DNA of 64,000 bases from Oenanthe sinensis (lineage: Eukaryota; Streptophyta; Magnoliopsida; Apiales; Apiaceae): contig CM053806.1 of NCBI GenBank assembly GCA_028671895.1, positions 19,169,001-19,233,000 on the forward strand, read 5' to 3'. Below, in pieces: positions 26,126-36,500 of the stretch (its first letter is position 1; the number at the start of each line of letters is the position of its first letter). A program made the translations under genes and the position numbers. A model generated the notes under the pieces. The model searched no databases, was not told where the DNA came from, and worked only from the letters and a program-made list of their open reading frames with translations.

Positions 26126-27656
26126 TGTTAGTAATTGTGCTCTAGAGACAATATTTTTATATTTTAAGGAAAATATTTATTATTAAGGATTATGTTTTAT
26201 TGATTATTATTTATTTATTATGTTTTGTTTACTGCGTAATAAATTGAAAGCATAATAAATGTCCTTGAAATTTTGATACGTATTCTATATCTTTAAGTAT
26301 GTGACTTAAAAATGAGATTATATGAATAATATCTTATTCCTAAAATTCCCTAGTCGAGTATTATTATTTAAGGACAATAATAATGCACAAAGACTAGTAT
26401 GTTTTTTGACAGATGACCACATCTCATTGGTCATAGGTATGGGGATACTAAAGTCAAGAACATAAGTGCATGTATCAATGCATGGCACTGGAATGACCCG
26501 CCGTGAGATTCTACATGTTAAGTAAGTGTCATAAGTAATTCTCACTGTGATAATGATGTAATGATCCTTAGACCTGAAATCATTATATTTCTATACGAGA
26601 ATTAATATACTTTGATTACATTAAAAGTTACCTTTGACCGGGTGATGATAAAAGTGGACATTGAGTATATTATGAATCGTATGAGAAATATGAATGATCT
26701 AGATGGGATTTAATCCTCCTAATTTTAGGAGTGATATTATTGGCCTCTTGTTTGAGTGAGACTATGAAATGCACGGCCGTGCTCAAATGTTGATTTGATT
26801 TTAATAGTCTACTCATCGATCAAGAAAATAAAGATTAAATTATGAAGAGGATGACACGAGACATGCCTTGAGTTTAATCTATAATATCAAGATTAAAGGG
26901 ATTATATTACATGGAACATTATTCACGAAAGGCTTAATCGAATCACCGATTTATTATTATTACTTGGGTAACAATGATGTATTACTAGATGCCGCTCATT
27001 GTTTACAATTTTAATTAGATATTAAAATTGTTGCCAACGTAATAATAACCTACAGGGTCACACACAAAGAACGCTTGAAGGAGAAATAATTTAAATTATG
27101 AATTTAAATTAAATAAGTAATTTATTTTATTTATGATATTAATTAAGTATGACTTAATTAATTATATAAATAGAATAAATGAATTACTTAAACTAATTCT
27201 AAAATTAATAATTAATTAATTAAGTGAGACTTAATTAAATAATTTAGAATTTTGGATTAGTATTAATTATAATTAGAAAACTTATTCCTCTCTGTATATA
27301 ATCTTTTTATGGGCTGATTTAATCAGAGAGAGATTTTACAAAAACCCTAGCCGCTCTGAGAGAGGAGGAAGATAGAGAGAGAAGAAGTTTTCGGGTGCTA
27401 GTACACATCAATCCTTCATGAAAAGTGTTCGTGTGGATACCGTAGAGCGTATATCGCGAGAGCGGGATACGTGGTGATTAAACAAGTTTTGGACCTCCAT
27501 TAATCTTCCATTAATGAACTGTTAAAGCTTCTAAATGTATTTATTTTTTATCTCCGAATTAAATCTTTTGTTTTCGCATGGATCCTGCGGAGGGTTTCTC
27601 TATTTTAATTTATTTTTCGCATTTATTCCGCTGCGTTTGTGTCACAAAACCCTTCA
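26126..27656 (+). repeat. 3' LTR of the copia element
   Basis: The 1531-bp copy matches the 5' LTR apart from about 14 single-base changes and an 11-bp deletion near 27266. It could supply a promoter or polyadenylation signal; read-through from it would run on the same strand into the distal AK-HSDH 3' UTR. Confidence 0.95.
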
Positions 27657-27661
27657 TAACC

Positions 27662-27830
27662 TTCATAGTTTACCAGGCAGAGTTGATTGAATGGCTACAG
27701 TGAATGTATTCTTGAACCAAGCCAAATTGAAAAGTGTGAAAGCATCCTTGTATTGTAAGAGAATTATGCTATGGTAATGCTAAATGTTGTAGCATCTTTG
27801 TTTGCAAATAAATTATATGATTCTTTTTAA
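27662..27830 (+). other. Probable distal 3' UTR of AK-HSDH, displaced by the copia element
   Basis: The sequence continues directly from the other copy of the target site. It contains GCAAATAAATTA (about 27805), a possible polyadenylation signal. Assignment to the AK-HSDH transcript is inference from position. Confidence 0.4.
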
Positions 27831-29198
27831 TATAGAATGGGCAAAAAGAAAGACTTACTAAAAACATGAATATATTCTTTGGTTTTCTATATACAGATGT
27901 ATTTACAAATATTTATTATGATTTATTTTGGCAGGATATAGGTTCCGTTTTCCTTTTCTTAAATTTTAGAAATAAGTATTTATTTTCAGGAAAAGTACGT
28001 AAAAGTGTATTTTTGTGGTTCCTTATAAACTACTTGTATGTTGAAAAATATGAAAATGTATATATGTATATTTAACTTATAAGATAATTTTTTAATTTAT
28101 TTTTAAGAAATAAGTATTTATTTTCAGAAGAAAATATGCAAATGCATGTTTTTTTTAAAAATAAGTACTTATTTTTATAAAATAAATTTAGCTAAACGGG
28201 GTCATATTTTTTACTTCTATGAGAAAAACAGTGAATTTTATGTTGTCAGATAAAATATTTATAATGTTTTCTTGCTAGAACCTGAGTTGCATTCAAGCTG
28301 AACGCAGCCTCAAATCTGTTTATCTTCACGTGATTTTCTCGTTGGGAGAATATGGATTTCATTTGAAATTATGAATTTAATCAAATAACATGTTTAGATA
28401 ATTATAAGAATTTGAATTTTATTTGAATTCCAAGACATTCAAATATTAATATAAATATGAGAATTTGAAATGACAACTCAAATTTTGTCATATGAAATCA
28501 AAGTTCTCAAATACAATTTTAATGCCAAATGCTGAATTTGTATCAGACTCGTTCTCCTATATTTTTCGAGTGGGAATTAAGCGTTATCTCATTCTTTGAT
28601 ATAATTTTTTTTATAGAAGGGGTCATTTTATAAAGATTAAGAAATATCGAAACGTCGTCTAAATTCAGTGATTTCAAACAAAGAAAAAGGAGAAGTCAGT
28701 TTTTTCAATATTCACAATAACTGAAGAATAATAATAAAAGATTAAATGAGACAAATAAGAGAGGGTGAAAAAGGGTGAAGGACCCATTCAAAAAATTGAA
28801 ATAGATTATTAATTTTTTTTCCTTTTAAGTTATTTGAGGATTATCTAATTTGAGTTATGATACACATGATTTTTTTATTTTTTCCAGAAGGAAGAAAATG
28901 TTAGATTCGAATATATATATGTAATGTATACAAATTAAATTATATATATACAAATATTTGGATTGAGTTGGAATTAAATTTTGCTGAACCTGAATTTTAC
29001 CCGAAATTCAAATTTGTATTTTTTTAAAAGTTGAATTTGTGTTGGATTGTAGATCATGTCAAATTTTGTCAACGCATACAGGTCTTACTTTTTCTAGGCT
29101 ATTGTGGAGAACTCTCATGACTAGTCTAATATTAGGGGTTCTTTGTTTGATTCTAGCCAAATTACCAGAAAGAAAGAAAGATTGCCAAGGCCTCTTGA
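27831..29198. other. AT-rich intergenic DNA
   Basis: No gene is seen. Three related patches with AAATAAGTATTTATTTTCAG or AAATAAGTACTTATTTT lie at about 27970, 28108 and 28160. The stretch ends in GCTAAACGGGGTC near 28190, a pattern seen in degraded hAT-type MITEs. A patch rich in GAATTTGAA and CAAATTC motifs lies at 28350-28530. Confidence 0.5.
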
Positions 29199-29415
29199 CT
29201 AAGGATGCAAATTGTTGAACAGTACAACAAATGAACAAATGTCAAAAGAAAGTTCAAATTCCTTAGTACCAATATAATGAATGTGTGAGCACACATGAAT
29301 CCTGTAATTTATACAAAAGATATGTGTATTTACATTAAGCGTAAAATTATAATTGAAGAAGCCAATTTTTTTGTAAAGCTCTTCGACAATATTGTACAAA
29401 TTAATCAATAATAAG

Positions 29416-31359
29416 TTAATGAAATCCTCTTGTACCTCTAGATTGGTAAAGTACCAGTCTACTTTTTGATTCCAACAACAGTGTTTCAATGTCAGGATCT
29501 TGCACCAAATGTCCTTGCTTTAATCCCCATTCAAGCACTATCAGCACCTCTTCTTGTGCCAACTCTTCACTGTCAGGAACATGTAGTGCAATGTAACACA
29601 GTAGAATCAACGACGGTATCTGCACCATTTGTTCCGCAAAATAAACATGTTGTATTAGAAATTTAGCTCCTCCAGCTGCAATAATTGCCTTGGAATGGTT
29701 AACATGAAGAAAATTATCCGTGCAAGCGAACTTATTAAGTGCAAAGGCAGCCTCCCTAGTGACCTCAGGTTCTCTTTCATCAAGAAGTCTAACCAAAGGG
29801 GGTACGATTCTTGTTTCAGTAGCTCGAAAAGTTCTTGCTAAGTTCCCAATAGCATTGATACTTGGACCCAACAGGTCTGAGTCAGCTTTCTCGATTATTT
29901 TAAGTAGTTGATCCACAACTGCTTTGCAAGCTGGTGCAGTTGGCTTAAAAGCTGTTTTCCTTAAATCTGAACTTTCTTCAGCCACAGCTGTGATTTCCAT
30001 CAGGGCCAATGCTGAATTGTATTGGACATCATCAGGCCCCTTTTCTAACAAGACTGCGAAACATAAAAGGGCTCTTGATTCTGTTACACTTTTGCATATG
30101 GCCACATTATTTGCACAGAGGTGCCTAAGTGCCCGAGCAGCCATTGCCTTCATTTCAGCCTTGGTGATTGGATCCTCATACTCTCTCCCTTTAATGCTTG
30201 TTCCGTTTAGTGCAACATTCGGGTGGTGCTGCTGTTGCTGTTGCTGATGCTGCGGTTGGTTTTGCCTAGCATCATTGTTACTAGGTTGAGAATTTGGGTG
30301 TTTTTGTGAAGTCGACTTCAAGGACATTGTATTAGCTACCACATTGTGCATTTGGTTTGGACTATTTACCCCAGTTGGCCTAGAAACTTTACTCGACATA
30401 TCTTCTTCAATTTCATGGTTCGTACCAGAATCATTTTTTGCCATCACAACTGTATGAAGCGACATGTTTTGCTTACTAGCAATAGCATACTTACTATGTT
30501 CCTGAATCGTCTCAAATGCCAAATGACTCACCAACAACCGGATAGCATTGTTTTGTGCAAAATGGTCCTGACATTTGGGATGATTAGCAGCTAACTCAGA
30601 CACAGCCCAAGCCACCACAACCTGAACCTTCATATGTCCTTCTTTGAGAATTTTCGCAAACACTGAACAAACACCTGAATTCACTATCTGCTCAACGCTC
30701 TCTGGATCACGCCCCAGCAAACCTATTGCCCTAACAGCATTCTCTTGACCTTCCATTTTCCCCTCTTTTACCAACTTCAACAATGGCGGAACACCACCCT
30801 CCTCAATAATTAATTTCCCATATCTATCATTGTCTCGAGCCAACGAAACAAGCGAAGCAGCAGCATCAGACCTGTCTTCAATTGTGCCAGAGCACAAAAT
30901 GGCAACTTGTTCCCATATCAAGCACAAAATAGGCTCATTTGCCGCAATTGGAGGAAGCCCAAGATACTCATCATCCCTGTCATCCGCAGGAGCAGAAACA
31001 CGAAGAAGCCACGAAACATCCCCAATAGAATTCTCAAGTTGCTGTGATGTTTTCCTAAATGCAGCTGCAGGGATGATAGTAAAAATCCTTCTAATCCCAC
31101 TGGCACGACATTTAAATACAAGTACAAGAGTTTTGTCAAGCACTTGTTCCGTATCATCAATAATTCTACGTGTGGGACGTTCATAGAGGTCATTGCTTGC
31201 ACGAGCAGCTTGTCGTAAAAGGCCTGCAAGCTTCTCAGTTTTGGTCTTAATTTCTGCACATTCTTGTTTAAAATTGTTGGTCACATCTGCTGCCTTGACA
31301 ACATTGTCAGCCAATTGTATTGGCTTTGCCAATATTTGTTTCACAATTTCCGCCATCAC
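29416..31359 (-). CDS. ARMADILLO REPEAT ONLY (ARO)-type protein
   Basis: This intronless gene encodes 647 aa, near the usual length of plant ARO proteins, which act in polarised growth of pollen tubes and root hairs with ROP GTPase signalling (family knowledge). Residues 1-130 form the conserved helical N-terminal region (AEIVKQILAKPIQLAD, NDLYERPTRRIIDDTE, DVSWLLRVSAP). Armadillo-type repeats follow at about 165-280 (EEGGVPPLLKLVKEG, NAVRAIGLLGRDPES) and resume at about 400-610 (LLGPSINAIGNLARTF, REAAFALNKFACTD). Between them is an unconserved hydrophilic linker with a Gln/His tract near residue 380. The protein starts Met-Met; either could be used. A TATATATA lies about 50 bases upstream (31408-31416). 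The four Arabidopsis paralogs cannot be told apart from this sequence alone. Confidence 0.93.
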   Translation of the reverse strand: MMAEIVKQILAKPIQLADNVVKAADVTNNFKQECAEIKTKTEKLAGLLRQAARASNDLYERPTRRIIDDTEQVLDKTLVLVFKCRASGIRRIFTIIPAAAFRKTSQQLENSIGDVSWLLRVSAPADDRDDEYLGLPPIAANEPILCLIWEQVAILCSGTIEDRSDAAASLVSLARDNDRYGKLIIEEGGVPPLLKLVKEGKMEGQENAVRAIGLLGRDPESVEQIVNSGVCSVFAKILKEGHMKVQVVVAWAVSELAANHPKCQDHFAQNNAIRLLVSHLAFETIQEHSKYAIASKQNMSLHTVVMAKNDSGTNHEIEEDMSSKVSRPTGVNSPNQMHNVVANTMSLKSTSQKHPNSQPSNNDARQNQPQHQQQQQQHHPNVALNGTSIKGREYEDPITKAEMKAMAARALRHLCANNVAICKSVTESRALLCFAVLLEKGPDDVQYNSALALMEITAVAEESSDLRKTAFKPTAPACKAVVDQLLKIIEKADSDLLGPSINAIGNLARTFRATETRIVPPLVRLLDEREPEVTREAAFALNKFACTDNFLHVNHSKAIIAAGGAKFLIQHVYFAEQMVQIPSLILLCYIALHVPDSEELAQEEVLIVLEWGLKQGHLVQDPDIETLLLESKSRLVLYQSRGTRGFH

Positions 31360-33501
31360 CTAGCTAGCAGACCCACACAAAAACAATCACAAACACAACT
31401 CAATATCTAAATATATATAATGATCCACGGATACCTTTCAATTGTTGGTGTTTCTTTAAAATTAGTTTTGTGTTTTTGACTTGAAGAAACACATGCATGG
31501 GAAAAAAACAGACAGATGAAGGCATTTTTAAGGTACTACATATACGTCTGTCATGGTAATAAATATATGTGCATGAATCATTTGTTACACTATTATGGGA
31601 GGGTGGTGGTGGCTGTTTGGGGCTGCGGCAGAGGTGGTGGCCGGAGAAACGGGGAGGATGGGTGTTGAACTTCTCTCTCCCCCTTGTAATATTTTTCTTT
31701 ATAGTTGTAATGCTTATTTTGTACTAAATTTCTTTTGACCATGAACCAAAAATGGATAGTTACAACTAAAGCAAATTTATAGGGAATTGTATGTTTGTGA
31801 AAGCTCTAAACGCGCAATATATGCATTTTTAGAGCTGAGGTGGTGATCACTCTCTGTTAATTCATATATTGCCATCTAACACTTTGATTCATTGATATTC
31901 TTCTGATTTACATTTTTATCTAGAAATTTCCCTTGTAGTACCAATGTTGTTGTTATTCGGGTGATATTCAGAATCAATGTTTTTTTTTGTAAGATTCAAA
32001 ATCAATATTAAAATTTGTCTGATTTTCAAAATCAATATAGGCTTTCAGAAAATTTTCGAGTCATTTTAGGTTTGAAAGACTGACCGGTCTTTAAACCGGA
32101 TTCGAACCAGGCAAAATTGTATCTGAATTCCATTATTTTTTAATAAAAATTATTGTATAAATTAATACTCCTATATTTATGTATAAATAAATGACAATAT
32201 TTATTTTCATGTACCATGTATCAAATTATTATATCTATCGTGTATTATTAGAACTTCTTTTTTAATTAGAATATATAGTTATACTCACAATCTAATAGCA
32301 TGTTTCAATTTCCTCATCCTCAAACACTTTAATTTATTTTAAATTGAAATTTTATAATAATTTTTTTAATATTAATTTTTTAAAATATTTTATCTATATT
32401 AAAACATACTCTTTTATTTAAATTTTAATTAAAATATTTCTAATATATTCGAAACTCTTTTTATTAATAAAAATTTATTAATACTTTGCACGGGTTATTA
32501 ATCTATGTTAATTAATATAAATATATAACAATATATTAACGAGACTTTAAACACATAATATAAATATGATGCAAAACTAATTTATCATATGTAAAACATT
32601 ACATAAAAAATATTAATAACATAAATAATTAAATTAATATTTAATTCATTTAAAATATATAATATATTATTTATTACTCTTCTCCACGGATAGTATATAT
32701 ATATTAGGAGACAAGTTATAAGAAATTTAATCTACTCATTCTAAATTGTTTCTAGGGTAAATGATTATCGTAAATTGTTACTAGCTAAATAATACAAATT
32801 AAGGGCTTGTTTGGTACCTTAAAATAACTAATATGTTACTTATTTAAAGAAAAATGTACGTATTTTCATAATTTTTTTTAAACATAAATACTAATTTTAA
32901 AACTAAATCTTATTTTTAAAATAAAAAATAAGTTACTTATTTTCAAAAAAATACATATATACATATTTTTTCTGAAAATAAGTTATTTATAAAAATGATA
33001 AACAGTCATTAAGACCCCGTTTGGTATTACTGTTACAGACAGGTACAACAGCTTTTCAGCAAAAATTTGTCAGAAATGTATTTGATAAATTCTAAAAACT
33101 GCTCTCTGGAAAAGTGCTTTTGGTCTAAAAGGTGTTGTTAGCAAAATCATGTCTTCCATGCTTTTGAAAAAAATTTACTTTCAGCTTTGGTAGTAAATAA
33201 TTATCAGTTTTATTATTAAAATTTTTTAAAAATATTATTTTTATATAATATATCTCAAAATTTTGGTCATCTAAATTTAGGTGACGTCACACACCGGCAG
33301 GGCCCGTTGGTTACAAGTGGCAGCATAGCATTGGCCGCAGAAAATGCAGATAAGATTTCAAAAATCAATGTATCCCAGACACACACACACTTTGTACTAG
33401 TTAAGTTGGTGCACACTCTTCACTCTCCTCTATCTTCTCCTTCCACTGGAACATATACATACATATATATATATATATGCATCTATATGTTGTAAAGGAA
33501 G
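31360..33501. promoter_or_regulatory. Shared intergenic region between ARO (-) and ABC4 (+)
   Basis: The two genes are divergent, with 2142 bases between start codons. The ARO side has TATATATA at 31408. The ABC4 side has the palindrome GTGACGTCAC (33281-33290), a TGA/bZIP-type site, and an ACATACATATATATA stretch at 33450-33478. The middle is AT-rich, with two patches (32805-33010 and 33014-33220) starting GGCTTGTTTGGTA and CCCCGTTTGGTA, typical ends of decayed hAT-type MITEs. Confidence 0.5.
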
Positions 33502-36500
33502 ATGTGCATGGCAATGGCAGGCACATTATGCAATCTAAATCCCAGTAGCTCTGCTGTCATGCAAATCAATTACCAGACCACTCCAATTATCACAAGGTTT
33601 CAACAATTATTTTTTCTTCTTCTTTCATTACATTTAATATTTCTACTCTATTTCTTGTTGTAGTACCCACAAGTTAAAATAAAACAATTAATGATTTTTT
33701 GTTTTTGCACTGATTTTGTCTGTATCAAATTGCCATGTCTTGGAATCCTGTATGATTCTGCTTATGTTTTGTGTATGTAATATATGCATTTGGGGTAAAA
33801 GAAGTTTGGGTTTTGAGTGGATATTTAGGCAAATTCCTTCTGTATCAAATTGCCATGTCTTGGAATCTTGTATGATTCTGCTGTAATCTTGTATGTCTCG
33901 AAACAGATATCTGAGTTGGGTATCTAGTAGTGGTTTATAATTTTCAGGCGAAGAGACGCTTGATTAAACCACAGAAACAGAAATGATGTTACGAATGTAG
34001 CATTGACGAAATAGTACAATATATATGAAGGATTACTGGAATAGGGATATATTTTTGTGAAAGATTATCATTGAGCTGGAAGAACAAGATCTTACTAACC
34101 AGTCTCCTCGTAACAATTCAAGAGGTCTGAAAATTTAAAATAATAAAGCTGTCTTATTTCATTGTTATGCCAGAGCATATCAAAAGAATTTAGTTACATT
34201 TTTGTATAACCACAAAACTATAAAAGTTTATTAGGTGATTTTTGTTACTTTTTTTTTGGGTTTTGGGGGGGGGCAATTTCATAGCAAGAATCCGGCATGT
34301 TACACTATGGTATGACTGGTTGGTTGTTTATTTCACAGGTATTATTCAGTGGTTACTTTGTCTTCTCAAGACAAAAATTCATTATGCTGCTGCATAGGAA
34401 GTCGAGTATATAGAAGCAGACCTTGTGGAAGACATATTAAGAGCAAAGGACAGTATCGTTGGTCCTGTAACAGTAGAGCACAAATTTCTGAAGCTGCAAA
34501 ACAAAATGATGTACCTAGAGAAACATTGATATGGAGGGCCATCAAATTACCAATATATTCTGTTGCTTTGGTTCCCATCACTGTAAGACACTGACGTTGT
34601 TTGAAATTTATAGTATATAATGTAATTGCAACTGTTTTCAGAGCGGAGATAGGAAAGATTCAAACCAAACTGTATACTGATTTTAATTAGAGTACCCTGG
34701 TAAGCAGTATTTATCAGCTTTAACCAGTGTCTAATATGAGTAAGCATGAACCAGCATGGTGAGAATTCAGAATAATCTTGTACCCTTTAACAAATTTCCC
34801 CCCAAAATATTGGAACCAAACTAGTGAAGTACCCCGGGTCATTACGGTTCCGGTGTATATCTATACACACCAGGTTTTCTTTGATTATCTATTCTTGTAA
34901 TCCCCAAGAGAGGAAACTCCACTTCTCGAGTGAATTGCAAGAAATGTACCCCTTTTGCTTTTCTAATTTTCATTTAGTTTCTAAAAATGGTACTGGATCA
35001 GATACTCAACTAAGCCCTTGCCTTCTTGCTATGATCTGTAGAAGTGTACTGAATGATGTCTAACTTTCATTACCTTTGCCATGCAGGTTGGAAGTGCAGC
35101 TGCATATTCTCTGTCTGGGCTATATTCAGTCAGGCGTTATCTAGTGATCTTGGCATCATCCATTCTTATAATCACTTGGCTAAACTTGAGGTAAGATTAC
35201 CTAGCGTTTTAATGTCAAATCCAATGAAGCACCTGTTAAATTAAGAAAACCTCATATCTAGAAACTGGACTTTGGTATACGGATTTAAAAACATCTTTAC
35301 ATAAACCGATTGTTGTCGAGATGGAAATTTCATTTAGACTGGCCGGACTAGGTGAGCACTAAAGATTATGTCTAATGCTAATGAACTATTCATATCTTAA
35401 GGATGTCCCACACTAATAGAGTGCTACATGTTCCGATTTAGTGAACTTGAATTGGAGAATATTATTTGAATTGATAATCTGTTATCATAATTGCAATATC
35501 CATGTCTTTGTTTTATTTTCCCTATCATCTTTTTGCATTACTTAAGCCCATTTTGTGCTGAAGGTTGTTCTCAAAATAGGTCATAATCATCTTAGTTTTT
35601 TTTACTTCTTTTCTTTTTCTGTATGTTTACAAGTGTGTAATATGGGCAGCAACGACGTTTATGATTTTGATACAGGAGCAGATGTTAACAAAAAGGAGTC
35701 TGTTGTTAACTTAGTTGGCAGGTACAGACTAATTTTTCATTACACTTCTTAGGATGTTTTTAGCGATGGCTGATGGTTTACATATAATATTTGAAGTCGT
35801 ACAGGGACCCTGATTGCTGCTAACCTTCTACTAGTTCTCGGTTTTATGGGGCTTGCTTGGGCATTTGTGGAGGCTGCAAGTATGAAATCCATATTATTAT
35901 TGGCAAGTGCAGTAACCTGTGGATACATATATCAGGTATTAGGTCTTACTAAGCAGTATTCTAGATTACTTCCAAGATGATAAGAAAGTGATTAGGGGGA
36001 TTCCTTGCAAATTTTTTCATTAATAACAATAGTATCCAAATGTATATATCACCTGAAATATCCATTATCGAAAATGTTATGTAATATGAGTATGTTAGGG
36101 CATTTGCCGTCTCATGATAGGAAATCCCTGCAATAGAACTTCCCTAGTAGTAGATAACTTCGTGATAATGTGCAACATTCATGTGCTATTGGATTTCTTT
36201 CTCAAACACAGTAATGTCTTCAAAAGCTTCCCATATGTTGGTTTTTGCACAAACTAAGTGAAAGGAATTGTGTATGACTAGCTGTTAAAGTGTTATTTAT
36301 ACAAATATAAAAAGTCCTTAGAAATCATTTTTTTTTGGAAGTTTACATAGTAATTTTTAGTATAGGGGAAGGGGAGTGAAGATTTCAACCCACTACCTTG
36401 TTGGGTTAAAGGAGTTTAATTCTCTCCTACCTCCAATACTCTCACAATTTTTTTACTATGGTGGACCCAAAAACTAAAAGAGAGCCACCTAGTAATTAAA

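Larger units (their letters stand above)
18910..27661 (+). mobile_element. Ty1/copia LTR retrotransposon, LTRs near-identical, coding region decayed
   Basis: The element proper is 18915-27656 (8742 bp), flanked by perfect 5-bp duplications TAACC (18910-18914 and 27657-27661). LTRs (18915-20456 and 26126-27656) start TGTTAG and end CTTCA; by eye I count about 14 substitutions and one 11-bp deletion over 1.53 kb, roughly 99% identity. A PBS and a polypurine tract are in place. The order gag, protease, integrase, RT, RNase H is the copia order. Every domain carries stops or frameshifts. It lies 191 bp downstream of the AK-HSDH stop in the same orientation. Confidence 0.95.

Noticed and set aside
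29720..31186. Plus-strand ORFs of up to 118 codons
   Set aside because: They are antisense shadows of the ARO gene.
35797..35935. Acceptor CAG at 35802-35804 for ABC4 exon 5
   Set aside because: It would be in frame only by losing conserved Ser-Arg-Thr-Gly residues; the AAG acceptor at 35794-35796 restores the family text.
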